A stretch of 64,000 nt of DNA from Uliginosibacterium sp. (GTDB lineage Bacteria > Pseudomonadota > Gammaproteobacteria > Burkholderiales > Rhodocyclaceae), in the NCBI GenBank assembly GCA_016718265.1, contig JADKDZ010000029.1, forward strand, positions 62,001 to 126,000, written 5' to 3'. The notes under the pieces are model-generated. The model made no database searches. It saw only the letters and a list, made by a program, of their open reading frames with translations, and was not told where the DNA came from. Within the stretch, counting starts at the first letter, position 1. Each line of letters opens with the position of its first letter. Positions 34,858-43,683 of the stretch are shown one piece after another. A program made the translations under genes and the position numbers.

Positions 34858-35850
34858 ATGCCCGTCGCCCAGAAGCTCGATGCCTATTTTCTGCGCCTCA
34901 ACCGGGTGCTGGACGACATCGACGCCCGCTTCGATGAAGCACTGGATCTCTCGCAGCTTGCTGCCACGGCGCACTTTGAGCCGGTGCACTTCCACAAGAT
35001 CTTTCTCGCCTGCCTGGGCGAGACGCCGGCCGCCTATGTCCGCCGCATCCGCCTGGAGCGCTCGGCCGCCCGCCTCATGAATCGGCGCGCGGCGGTCCTC
35101 GACGTGGCGCTGGACGCCGGTTTCGGCTCCGGCGAGGCCTTTGCACGCGCCTTCCGCCAGCGCTTCGGCCATAGCCCGAGCGTCTGGCAAGCCGGCGCGC
35201 ATGCCGCTTCCCGTCTGACCGCGATGCACCAGCACCAGGCCTGGCAGCGACCCGCGCAGCCCCTGTTTTCCACCTCGCCCTGGCAACCGGATACGGACAC
35301 GGCACAGCGCACCTTCGCCCTCATTGACGGGTTTCCGCTCGGGCTGAGTACGTATCGCCCGGACTGCTCTTTCTTCAGCTTGCGCACCCTGGCGCCGCAA
35401 AGGATCGCCTACCTCCGCAGCCGGGGTGCCTATGGCGGGCATGTCCGCATCCTGTGGTCACGGCTGATTGCGCAGCTGGGCGAATCCGATTTTCTCGACG
35501 ATAAGCGTGAGCTGATCGCGCGCTGGCCCGACAACCCATCCATCACGCATGTCTCCCAGTGCCGGCATGAAGTGGGGGTTGTGCTGCGCCCGGGCGAACA
35601 GGCGCCGGCGTGTCTGAACCAGCGCCTCATTCCCGGCGGACTGCACCTGGTATGCCCGATTGATGGCCGACCGGAGGAGATCCACCGCCTGTGGCGCTGG
35701 ATCTTCGCCGTGTGGCTCCCGCGCAATGGCTTGTGCGTGGCAAACGCCTTGAGCTTCGAGCGTTTTGGCCTCGCCGACAATCCCGCCCTGCACCTGCCGG
35801 CCACGGCCCGCGTTGCCGGCGAATTGTGCATACCGGTGGCCGAGGCTTGA
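34858..35850 (+). CDS. AraC family regulator with GyrI-like effector domain
   Basis: A 330-residue regulator. The AraC helix-turn-helix pair is at the N-terminus (about residues 10-110): LDLSQLAATAHFEPVHFHKI and VALDAGFGSGEAFARAFRQR. A GyrI-like effector-binding domain is at about 165-330 (RIAYLRSRGAYGGH, GGLHLVCPIDGRPEEIHRLW). This Rob/SoxS-like order binds hydrophobic compounds in known cases. It is last in the likely operon beginning at 32695; the effector is unknown. Confidence 0.9.
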   Translation: MPVAQKLDAYFLRLNRVLDDIDARFDEALDLSQLAATAHFEPVHFHKIFLACLGETPAAYVRRIRLERSAARLMNRRAAVLDVALDAGFGSGEAFARAFRQRFGHSPSVWQAGAHAASRLTAMHQHQAWQRPAQPLFSTSPWQPDTDTAQRTFALIDGFPLGLSTYRPDCSFFSLRTLAPQRIAYLRSRGAYGGHVRILWSRLIAQLGESDFLDDKRELIARWPDNPSITHVSQCRHEVGVVLRPGEQAPACLNQRLIPGGLHLVCPIDGRPEEIHRLWRWIFAVWLPRNGLCVANALSFERFGLADNPALHLPATARVAGELCIPVAEA

Positions 35851-35937
35851 CGCCTGCGCGGGACAATCCTGATCAGGCGGCGAGCGGACACAGGCGATAG
35901 GCTGAGGCTTCCTTCATTTCTCAGCACGAGGTTCGCC

Positions 35938-36615
35938 ATGCGTCGCCTGCTTATCAGCCTGTTCCTGTCCGCGTTCTGTCTGCCGCTCTGTGCTGCAGGG
36001 CCACGCTCGGTCGAGATCAAAGCCCCGGACGGGCTGGTTCTGAAGGGCTCTTTCCATGCCGCTGAAAAGTCCAGCGGGCGGGCTGTGCTTCTGCTTCACG
36101 GGATGAGCGGCAGCCGCGGAACTTGGGCCAGCGTCGTCGAACCCTTGCTGCAGGCCGGCATCTCTGTACTCGCCATTGACCAGCGCGGCTACGGTGAGAC
36201 AGGCGGCGCCATGAACTTCAACGATTCCATGGGAGACGCTCGATTATGGCTGAGCTGGCTGCGCGGGCAGCCCGACATCACACCGGATCGCATCGGCGTA
36301 GCGGGGGCCAGCATGGGGGCAGATGTAAGCATTCCCGTCTGCTCGCGTGACTCACAATGCGCAGCCGTCATTGCCTTGTCGCCGTGCAATGGCTCCAACA
36401 AGGAGACGCTCGATTTCAAAGGTCGCGGTTTGCTGGTGCTCGCTGCCCACAAAGACAAGACGTCTTTCCTCTCCGCCCAAGCGATATTTGTCCAGGCCCA
36501 AGGCGATGTGGCCGTGCATATTGTTGAAGGAAACGCCCACGGCATTACAACCCTGTTTGACGACGACCGCTCGCGCATTCCGGAGTTTGTGAACTGGCTG
36601 GACTACCACTTGTAA
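35938..36615 (+). CDS. Exported alpha/beta hydrolase
   Basis: A 225-residue protein with a Sec signal peptide (MRRLLISLFLSAFCLPLCAA). The hydrolase core has the oxyanion strand AVLLLHGMSGSRGTW, the nucleophile elbow GASMG (S125) and the likely catalytic His at EGNAHGITTLF (H201); an Asp in AAHKDKTSF is a candidate acid. Dienelactone-hydrolase-like or esterase-like; substrate unknown. Stand-alone gene with its own promoter region. Confidence 0.87.
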   Translation: MRRLLISLFLSAFCLPLCAAGPRSVEIKAPDGLVLKGSFHAAEKSSGRAVLLLHGMSGSRGTWASVVEPLLQAGISVLAIDQRGYGETGGAMNFNDSMGDARLWLSWLRGQPDITPDRIGVAGASMGADVSIPVCSRDSQCAAVIALSPCNGSNKETLDFKGRGLLVLAAHKDKTSFLSAQAIFVQAQGDVAVHIVEGNAHGITTLFDDDRSRIPEFVNWLDYHL

Positions 36616-36742
36616 GCGCCACGCGTTGCATCCGGCGAGCCGGTCGCCGGCCCGCTCCGGATGCGCGCGAGGCTGGCCCTTCCCGCGTAACCTGGCGTAT
36701 CGTCTGCGTTTTACGGTTTCGGCAGACAAGGCGGGTCGGGGA

Positions 36743-37288
36743 ATGAAATTCAAGAATCGGGCAAATGAATGCGTCAAGACCGCGGACGGGCGCGAGGTGT
36801 GGCTCTCGCGCAGCGTGGCAGTGACGGTCTGCGTGCTGCTGGAATGCCAGGGCCAGCCCTACATCCTGGTGAATCAGCGCGGCCCGGGCATGCCCGATTA
36901 CCCCGGCTACTGGAACCTGCCCTGCGGCTATCTGGATTACGACGAGACCACGGCCGAGGCAGCGGTGCGCGAGGTGTGGGAAGAATGCGGCGTCAATACC
37001 CTGGACCTGCTGCCCCAAGCCACCGTGGCCTTCTTCGACCAGCCCTGGGATGTGAGCTCGACCCCCGGCGACAACCGCCAGAACGTGACCATCCACCACG
37101 GTCTGCACGCACGCGTCAGCGAACTGCCGGCGGTGAGCATCGAGCACTGCGAGCCAAACGAAACCGCCGAGGTACGCTGGCTGCCGCTTGCCGAGGTCGG
37201 CAGCCTCACCTACGCCTTCCACCACCGCGAGCGCATCGCCAGATTTCTCGATCACCTCGCGCAAACCGCAGGCGTCCGCTACGCGTAA
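36743..37288 (+). CDS. NUDIX hydrolase
   Basis: A 181-residue protein with an intact Nudix box, G-x5-E-x7-REVWEECGV, in YLDYDETTAEAAVREVWEEC. It starts at ATG 36743 (MKFKNRANECVKTADGREVW); a longer reading frame exists, but its first 39 residues are unlike the family. Nudix enzymes hydrolyse nucleoside diphosphates linked to another group; this one's substrate is not clear. Followed by repeats. Confidence 0.9.
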   Translation: MKFKNRANECVKTADGREVWLSRSVAVTVCVLLECQGQPYILVNQRGPGMPDYPGYWNLPCGYLDYDETTAEAAVREVWEECGVNTLDLLPQATVAFFDQPWDVSSTPGDNRQNVTIHHGLHARVSELPAVSIEHCEPNETAEVRWLPLAEVGSLTYAFHHRERIARFLDHLAQTAGVRYA

Positions 37289-37294
37289 GACGCG

Positions 37295-37455
37295 GTCTAC
37301 GATCTCTTCTTTGTCATTTATTCACCCTTCGACAGGCTCAGGGCGAACGGCTTTGAGGATCTCCCGGTGCGCAAACCCCGTTCGTGCTGAGCCTGTCGAA
37401 GCATGAACGGGCGCCGAGACCGCGTTCCGCACAACAGCTAAAAGATCGTGAACAG
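37295..37455. repeat. R3 repeat, uninterrupted copy
   Basis: Contains TTCGACAGGCTCAGGGCGAA and its inverted partner TTCGTGCTGAGCCTGTCGAA, then GAGACCGCGTTCCGCAC and AGATCGTGAACAG. It serves as the empty-site version of 29642-29990. Confidence 0.75.
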
Positions 37456-37918
37456 CCGCCCACGGCACCACGAGCTTGCGCCAGCGGTGCGCCGATACCA
37501 TGCTGAAGAGGCGCATGGGATGGACGTCTACAGCCTGCCGTCGCCAGGGCCCGGATGATTCAGCCCTCGGCAGGCAGCTGCCTTGCAGAATCAAGCGTGG
37601 GGCGGCTTCGGGCGCACTTCACTTCGCTAGCCCCCTTGATTCAGGCCCGGCCCCGTGCCGGCCGTCTCCGGACGCACCGGCTGGTCGCGCCGTCCAGAAG
37701 CCGTTCCCCCTGAGGGATCAACGGGACGAGCGGCTTCGCGTCCCGCCAACGGCGGTGATCAGGTTGCTAGCTTTTCCCCTCTCTCGCTGAGCGGCTGCCC
37801 CCCACCGCGTGCCGGCTTCAGCCGCCTTTCTGGAGTCCTCACAGCCACCGCGACACTGCCGGCTTGTAGACCCGTTCACGCGACAGCAAAACAGGTGTTG
37901 AACTAAATATTTGTTCGT

Positions 37919-37931
37919 TTGTCCTAGACAA
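37919..37931. promoter_or_regulatory. TTGTC-N3-GACAA motif, copy 2
   Basis: TTGTCCTAGACAA, a perfect inverted repeat, 104 bases before the start of the fasciclin gene in an AT-rich stretch. The same motif, in reverse-complement form, is at 13834-13846. Confidence 0.4.
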
Positions 37932-38034
37932 CGTGTGGCAGGGCTGCCACCATGACTTATCCCCGGAGCACTCTTCAAGGCGCAGGGGTTGGCAGGACAC
38001 TCATTTAATTCACACCCATTTCAGGAGAGATCGC

Positions 38035-38502
38035 ATGACACGCATTCGCAATTATCTCGTCGCGTCGGCGCTGGTAGCCAGCAGCTTTTCCGTTCAGGCT
38101 GCGGGCAAGGATATCGTTGATACCGCGATCGGCGCCGGCAGTTTCAAGACGCTGGTGGCTGCGGTACAGGCCGCCGGACTCGTGGATACCCTCAAGGGAG
38201 CCGGGCCGTTCACGGTGTTTGCCCCCACGGACGAAGCCTTCGCAGCCATCCCCAAGGATCAGCTCGACGCGCTGCTCAAGGACAAGGCCAAACTCACTGC
38301 GGTACTCACTTACCACGTGGTGGCGGGTAAGGTCATGGCCAAGGACGTAAAAGCCGGCGAAGTCAAATCGGTGCAAGGTGACACGATCACGGTCACCACT
38401 GACGGTGGCGTCAAGCTGGACGCTGCGCGCGTGGTGAAAACCGATATCGAAGCGAGCAATGGCGTGATTCATGTCCTAGACAAAGTGATCATACCGAACT
38501 GA
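38035..38502 (+). CDS. Exported single-domain fasciclin protein
   Basis: A 155-residue protein with a signal peptide (MTRIRNYLVASALVASSFSV, cleavage after QAAG) and one fasciclin (FAS1) domain: GPFTVFAPTDEAFAAIP is the FAS1 H1-type motif and ASNGVIHVLDKVIIP the H2-type end, with YHVV between. FAS1 domains act in adhesion. AGGAG ribosome site before ATG 38035. A second fasciclin gene follows 198 bases later. Confidence 0.93.
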   Translation: MTRIRNYLVASALVASSFSVQAAGKDIVDTAIGAGSFKTLVAAVQAAGLVDTLKGAGPFTVFAPTDEAFAAIPKDQLDALLKDKAKLTAVLTYHVVAGKVMAKDVKAGEVKSVQGDTITVTTDGGVKLDAARVVKTDIEASNGVIHVLDKVIIPN

Positions 38503-38700
38503 GTTTGTCGCGACCCGGCATCGTATCCACACCGCGCCATCCTGATGCGTCAGGGGTGGTATCCGATGCACCGCTCCCCCCAGTTGGCCTCTCACGCACG
38601 GCATCACTGTCGTGCCAGTCCGGCCGGGGGTCATCAACCTGATTGCAGAGCAGATCGCCCACCTGGCGTCTGCCCAGCCAATTTCTGGAGGTTCCTAGCC

Positions 38701-39702
38701 ATGAAAAAACCACTCTTGAATATCCTGGCCAGCCTTGGTCTCGCCAGCCTCGTCGCCGCGTGCGGCGGTGGCGGCGACGATACCCATGAGGCGACCGCCC
38801 CCGCACCGACCCCGAGCGTGGCGCAGACGGCGGTCAAGACCGCCGACCTGAGCACCCTGGTCGCGGCGCTGCAGTATGTCGACGAAGGCAGCAACGACAA
38901 GCTGCTTCCCCTGCTTGGCAATCCGGGCACGCTCACGGTGTTCGCGCCCACCAATGCGGCCTTCGACGCACTGGCCATCGAGCTGCTGGGCCCGGGCAAG
39001 GCCGCTGCAGACTTGCTCGTGCCATCGCTCAAAGACACGGTGCGGGATATCCTGAAGTATCACGTGCTCGCCTCCAAAGTGCTCAAGGCAGACGTTCCCC
39101 TGGGCAAGGCCATCGACCCCGTGCTGGCAGGCAACGCCATCTTCAAGATTGACGCGACGGGCGGCAAAGTGCTGATCACAGATGGCCGCAACCGCACCGC
39201 AGAGATCACTGCGACGGATATCCTCGCGAGTAACGGCGTTGTGCACCTGATCAACAAGGTGATCCTGCCGGCCAACCAGAACATCGTTGAGACCGCCATC
39301 GCCTCCAACCCGGAATTCAGCATCCTGGTGGAAGCCGTCCAAGCCGCTGGCCTGGCAGGGACGCTGTCGAGCTCGGGACCCTTCACGGTCTTCGCCCCCA
39401 CCGATCAGGCTTTTGCCAACTTGCTGGCTGAGCTGGGCGTGACCAAGGCGCAGTTGCTGGCGAACACGACCCTGTTGACGCAGGTGCTCACCTACCACGT
39501 GGTCGGCAGCCGGGTGCTGAAGGCAGACGTGCCGGTAGGCGTTGATATCACAACGGTGGAGACCGGAACCTTCAAGGTTGGCGCGACGCTCGCCATCACC
39601 GATCAACGTGCGCGTACGTCCAACATCGTCGGCACGGACGTGCTCACCAGCAATGGCGTGATTCATGTGATCGACCGCGTACTGCTGCCCGCTGCGAAAT
39701 AG
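38701..39702 (+). CDS. Lipoprotein with two fasciclin domains
   Basis: A 333-residue lipoprotein (lipobox VAAC, C21; poly-Gly after it) with two FAS1 domains: about residues 45-190 (TLTVFAPTNAAFDALA; ILASNGVVHLINKVILPA) and about 195-333 (GPFTVFAPTDQAFANLLAEL; VLTSNGVIHVIDRVLLPAA). Together with the gene upstream it gives three FAS1 domains, one secreted and two membrane-anchored. A clear rho-independent terminator follows at 39717. Confidence 0.93.
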   Translation: MKKPLLNILASLGLASLVAACGGGGDDTHEATAPAPTPSVAQTAVKTADLSTLVAALQYVDEGSNDKLLPLLGNPGTLTVFAPTNAAFDALAIELLGPGKAAADLLVPSLKDTVRDILKYHVLASKVLKADVPLGKAIDPVLAGNAIFKIDATGGKVLITDGRNRTAEITATDILASNGVVHLINKVILPANQNIVETAIASNPEFSILVEAVQAAGLAGTLSSSGPFTVFAPTDQAFANLLAELGVTKAQLLANTTLLTQVLTYHVVGSRVLKADVPVGVDITTVETGTFKVGATLAITDQRARTSNIVGTDVLTSNGVIHVIDRVLLPAAK

Positions 39703-39716
39703 GCCCTGCCCACCCC

Positions 39717-39749
39717 AACGCCGCCTGTCACGAGGCGGCGTTTTCTTTT
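39717..39749 (+). terminator. Rho-independent terminator after the fasciclin pair
   Basis: AACGCCGCCT and AGGCGGCGTT form a 10-bp stem with a 6-base loop, followed by TTTTCTTTT on the plus strand. Confidence 0.88.
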
Positions 39750-39763
39750 GTGACACGCGTGGC

Positions 39764-40690
39764 TCAGCTGCCTCGGGTGTCAGCCCCGAAGGAGGCGACC
39801 GGCGCGGCATAGGCCGTGAGCGCCTCCACCAGCGCATCGAAACAGACGCGGTAGCGCGGCGTGTGGCGCAGGTCTTCGTGCATGCTGAGCCAGGTTTCCA
39901 GCGGTAGCGAGAGTTGCTCGGCGAACAGGCGGACCAGATTCGGGTCGCGCGCGGCGATCGGCACCTGGCAGATGCCTACGCCCGCGCCGGCGCGGATCAG
40001 CGCCAGCTGGCCGAGGTGATCGTCACAGCGCAGGGCAAAACTCTCGCGCGACAGGCCGGCCATGGCCTGCCCCACGCTGCGCAGATAGGCCGTCTCTTTG
40101 TCGGGGCCGATCAGGCTGTGCGTCTGGAGGTCGGCCAGACTGGTCGGGACGCCCGCACGGGCCAGGTAATCGCGACTGGCGTGCAGCCCCAGCGCAATCG
40201 TGCCGACACGGCGCGCGATCAGCTGGCTTTGCGCGGGGCGCACCATGCGCACGGCGATATCGGCTTCGCGGTGGAGCAGATCCTGCACCTGGTCGCTGGC
40301 CACCAGCTCCAGCTTCAGGGCCGGGTGGGCCGCCCGCAGTCGCGCCAGCACGGCCGGCAGCACTTCCACGCAGATCACCTTGCTCGCCGTGATCCGCACC
40401 GTGCCCTGGAGGCCGCCGGCCCCCTTGCTCTCCGCTACCCGCAGCAGGGCGGCAGCCGTGCTCTCCATGGCCTCGGCATAGGGCTGCAGTGCGCGTGCCG
40501 CCTCGGTGGCGAGAAAGCCCGTCTGGGTGCGGGTGAACAGGGCCTGGCCAAGCGCGGCTTCCAGGGCCGCCACATGCCGCCCAAGGGTGGGCTGTGCCAC
40601 CCCCAGCTCGCGCGCCGCGCCCGAGAGTGAGCCCGCCCGCAGCACGGCGAGGAAGGAGCGATACAGCTCCCAGCTGAGTTTTCGAGTCAT
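39764..40690 (-). CDS. LysR family transcriptional regulator
   Basis: A 308-residue LysR protein: HTH at residues about 5-65 (YRSFLAVLRAGSLSGAAREL, GVAQPTLGRHVAALEAALGQ) and an effector domain from about 95 (GTVRITASKVICVEVLPAVL). It is divergent from an NAD(P)-dependent epimerase-like gene, 115 bases between start codons, and likely controls it and itself. The intergenic region carries the AT-rich stretch ATGCATAAATGTATAG beside its start codon, a possible operator. Confidence 0.9.
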   Translation of the reverse strand: MTRKLSWELYRSFLAVLRAGSLSGAARELGVAQPTLGRHVAALEAALGQALFTRTQTGFLATEAARALQPYAEAMESTAAALLRVAESKGAGGLQGTVRITASKVICVEVLPAVLARLRAAHPALKLELVASDQVQDLLHREADIAVRMVRPAQSQLIARRVGTIALGLHASRDYLARAGVPTSLADLQTHSLIGPDKETAYLRSVGQAMAGLSRESFALRCDDHLGQLALIRAGAGVGICQVPIAARDPNLVRLFAEQLSLPLETWLSMHEDLRHTPRYRVCFDALVEALTAYAAPVASFGADTRGS

Positions 40691-40805
40691 GCATAAATGT
40701 ATAGCTGCTCTGACATCTTCGGCAATTTCTTTCGATCACCCGCCTCGGCAGAATGGCTCCACCTCAACGCGCTGCCTGCCAGCGCCTCAACACAAGGAGC
40801 CCAGC

Positions 40806-41813
40806 ATGACCCCCCAGCAAACCGCCCTCGTTCTTGGTGCCACCGGTGGCATTGGCAGTGAAGTGGCCCGGCAACTGCTCGCCGCCGGCTGGCGGGTGCG
40901 CGCCCTGCGCCGGCAAGCCCCGCCCAGCGGCAGCACCGGCATCGAATGGCGGCTCGGCGATGCGCTCGACGCGCAGGCCGTGGCCGCTGCGGCCGAGGGC
41001 TGCGCCGCCATCGTCCATGCCGTCAACCCGCCCGGCTACCGCAACTGGGATACCCAGGTGCTGCCAATGCTCGACAACACCCTGGCCGCCGCCGTCGCAC
41101 AAAAGGCCTGCGTGATCCTGCCCGGCAACGTCTACAACTTCGGCCCCGACGCCTTCCCCTGCATTGCCGAAGACGCGCCGCAGCAGCCGCTGACCCGCAA
41201 GGGCGCGATCCGCGTCGAGATGGAACGCCGCCTCGAAGCCGCCACCCGGCGCGGCGCGCAAGCCATCATCGTCCGTGCCGGCGATTTCTTCGGCGCTCAG
41301 GCCAAAGGCAACTGGTTTGCCCAGGCCATGATCAAGCCGGGCGCCCCGGTGCGCAGCGTGCAGAATCTGGCCTTGCCCGGCACGGTGCATCAGTGGGCCT
41401 ACCTGCCCGATGTGGCGCGCACCATGGTCGCCCTGCTCGCCGAACGCGCGCGCTTGCCGGCCTTCAACCGCTTCCACATGGCCGGCCATGTCGACCGCGA
41501 TGGCAGCGAGATGGCCGCCGCCGTGGCCCGCGTCGTCGCGCGGCACGGCGGGCTCACGCCCAAGATCGGCCGCTTCCCGCTGTGGCTGATCGACGTGCTC
41601 TCGCCCTTCCTCGCCACCTTCCGCGAGATGCGCGAGATGCGCTACCTGTGGCGCGAATCGGTCTGGCTGGATAACACGAAGCTCGTCGCCACCCTGGGCC
41701 ACGAGCCGCACACCCCGCTGGACGCCGCCCTCGAAGCCAGCCTGCGCGGCCTGGGCTGCCTGCCGGCCGCCAGCGAATCCAGCCGCCGTGTGCGCAGCGG
41801 GCAGGCGGCTTGA
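40806..41813 (+). CDS. NAD(P)-dependent epimerase/dehydratase-like protein (extended SDR)
   Basis: A 335-residue protein with the extended-SDR nucleotide loop VLGATGGIGSEVARQLLAAG, an AIVHAVNPPGYRNWD segment, and ILPGNVYNFGPDAFP, in which a Tyr is in the catalytic region. The ATG at 40806 follows AAGGAG; the longer frame upstream runs into the LysR gene and is not used. No pathway evident; the divergent LysR is the likely regulator. Confidence 0.85.
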   Translation: MTPQQTALVLGATGGIGSEVARQLLAAGWRVRALRRQAPPSGSTGIEWRLGDALDAQAVAAAAEGCAAIVHAVNPPGYRNWDTQVLPMLDNTLAAAVAQKACVILPGNVYNFGPDAFPCIAEDAPQQPLTRKGAIRVEMERRLEAATRRGAQAIIVRAGDFFGAQAKGNWFAQAMIKPGAPVRSVQNLALPGTVHQWAYLPDVARTMVALLAERARLPAFNRFHMAGHVDRDGSEMAAAVARVVARHGGLTPKIGRFPLWLIDVLSPFLATFREMREMRYLWRESVWLDNTKLVATLGHEPHTPLDAALEASLRGLGCLPAASESSRRVRSGQAA

Positions 41814-41823
41814 GCGTGACGCC

Positions 41824-43527
41824 TCAGACCGCCGACTTCAAGCCACTCTGCTCCGAGAAGCGCGCCAGAAGGGCCTCTGCGAGCGGCTGGCCCTTCAGGT
41901 TATCGGCTACCGTAATAGCGCGGCCGTCGGTGGTCTCGACAACCAGGCGATACGTGGTCTCGCGCCGGGTGCCGGTCTGGGTCTGATAGCTCTGGCGCAG
42001 GGCAAGGTGGCGAAGCGCTCGCCGCGCGACCCGGTGTTGAACCGCCGGGATGCCGAACACGCGCCGCTCGGCCAGCAGGCCCTGGCTGTCGATCTGCACG
42101 CGCAGGCTGTTGCCCAGGCTGTAGAGCGTGAGCAAGGTGAAGCACGCACCGATCAGGCAGAAGACGATGACAAGGATGACGGGCGCATCGGACTGCAGCG
42201 CCATGAAGAGGCCTACGCCCCCAAAGCTCACGCTCATGACCAGCCAGCTCAGGCTGGTGCGGAGCGCACGGGCGTATGGCAAGTAGAGCCGCAGGCCATC
42301 GTGCAGCGGCTCGATCTGGCCCAGGGCGGCGATCTGTGCGTCGAGCGCACGCTGTGCCTCGGGATGCTGGGCGGACTCCCGGCGCGGCTGAGCACTGCGC
42401 GCGCCGGTCGGCTGCACGGGGATCTCGAACTGGCGCACGAAGTGCGGTGCCCCGCCGCTGCTCGCGACACTCAGCCGCCAGATGTGCTCGCCACCGCTGG
42501 CCGGCAGATCGCGCGGCACATCAAAGCGGAAGCTCAGCCGCGTGCCGTCGAGGTGGCGTTCAGCGCTGGCGGCGCCACGCGTCTCCCAGATCAGCTGCTC
42601 GACCGACTCGGTCTCGCTGCCATTGTGGCGGCTGGTATGCAGACGGCAATCCAGCGTAAGCGCGAAACTGCGTGCACCAGAGAATGCCAGTGGCACGATC
42701 AGGCTGCCGCCCACATCGCCGCCCAGTGCGCCGGGGAAGGGATCGAGCACCAGGCGCACGCGGCGGAAACGCCAGGCATCGCGACTTGCCCGGATCGCCC
42801 AGATCAGGAGCGCCAGCCCGATCAACGGAAAGACCATCGCGATCACCCGTGGGGGCGTAGGATCGCTCAGCGCTGCAGGCAGATGCAGGAAAAGAATAGG
42901 TGCCGAAATCCCGTTCCACACCAGCGAGAAGCCCCAGGCCACCCAGACCTCCCACTTCTTGGTCGAGCGGATGGCGTTCTCGCCCGGCACCGCGGGCGCC
43001 GACGCCGTTGCCGATACCGCGGCCTCGGCCGGCGCGGGGCGCTTGCGCCAGGCGTAAGCGAGAAAGCCGAAACCGAAGCCGGCAAACATCAGCACCATCA
43101 CCATCTGCAAGGCCAGCAGGCCCGGGCGGAAGCTGCGATCCAGCACCGCCTCGCCCGGCTGCGCGGGATTGACCCAGACCGGCACGGGCTCGCCCCGCGC
43201 GCGCGCATCGGCCAGGCGCGCGCCCAGCTGGTACTGAAAGTCGCCGATGTTGTCGGCCCGCGAGGTGATGGCGACACGCTCGCCAAGATGGGTGTCATTG
43301 CCGAACGCGTAGCGATAGCGCGCTTCGACGCGATAGGTGTCAGATTTGCCGCGATGCATCTGCACCTCGATCAGCTCGGCCTGCGCCGGCACCCAGGCCT
43401 GCATCCGGCCCCAGTCGACCAGCATCGGCAGGCACAGAAACAGGAACAGACCGACACCACCTGCCGCAAACGGCAGGGCAAACAGGGACAGCACGACACG
43501 GCTGAGGAGGCTATCTTTCTGGCGCAT
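41824..43527 (-). CDS. DUF3592 domain membrane protein
   Basis: A 567-residue protein with an N-terminal helix (LFALPFAAGGVGLFLFLCLP) and a DUF3592-type extracytoplasmic domain (TYRVEARYRYAFGNDTHLGE, PVPVWVNPAQPGEAVLD). It continues with a further helix, two helices after a low-complexity loop, a central soluble domain (about residues 280-420) and two more helices before a C-terminal domain. Start set at ATG 43527 (MRQKDSLLSR) because the 40 residues before it are not conserved-looking. Function unknown. Confidence 0.8.
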   Translation of the reverse strand: MRQKDSLLSRVVLSLFALPFAAGGVGLFLFLCLPMLVDWGRMQAWVPAQAELIEVQMHRGKSDTYRVEARYRYAFGNDTHLGERVAITSRADNIGDFQYQLGARLADARARGEPVPVWVNPAQPGEAVLDRSFRPGLLALQMVMVLMFAGFGFGFLAYAWRKRPAPAEAAVSATASAPAVPGENAIRSTKKWEVWVAWGFSLVWNGISAPILFLHLPAALSDPTPPRVIAMVFPLIGLALLIWAIRASRDAWRFRRVRLVLDPFPGALGGDVGGSLIVPLAFSGARSFALTLDCRLHTSRHNGSETESVEQLIWETRGAASAERHLDGTRLSFRFDVPRDLPASGGEHIWRLSVASSGGAPHFVRQFEIPVQPTGARSAQPRRESAQHPEAQRALDAQIAALGQIEPLHDGLRLYLPYARALRTSLSWLVMSVSFGGVGLFMALQSDAPVILVIVFCLIGACFTLLTLYSLGNSLRVQIDSQGLLAERRVFGIPAVQHRVARRALRHLALRQSYQTQTGTRRETTYRLVVETTDGRAITVADNLKGQPLAEALLARFSEQSGLKSAV

Positions 43528-43621
43528 GGCGGGCGAAGCTCGGACGACGGGATCACTACCCTGCCGCGCCTGGCGCGGATTTGCAAGGGCTTGTGCAAGC
43601 CTCGCAACAACCGCCGCCATC

Positions 43622-43674
43622 AAAAAAACACCTGCCCGGAGAGCCAATACCAGTGCGGCTCTCCGGGCAGGTCC
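43622..43674 (-). terminator. Rho-independent terminator of the sedolisin gene
   Basis: On the minus strand ACCTGCCCGGAGAGCC pairs perfectly with GGCTCTCCGGGCAGGT, followed by seven T. It lies 10 bases after the sedolisin gene's stop. The same stem sequence recurs at 57386-57424. Confidence 0.9.
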
Positions 43675-43683
43675 AGCCTATCG

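Larger units (their letters stand above)
37289..38034. other. Non-coding gap with R3 repeat and promoter region of the fasciclin gene
   Basis: About 745 bases. 37295-37455 is an uninterrupted R3 repeat. 37456-37850 is GC-rich and without a convincing gene. The last 150 bases are AT-rich, hold TTGTCCTAGACAA (37919-37931) and lead into the fasciclin ribosome site AGGAGAG. Confidence 0.6.
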
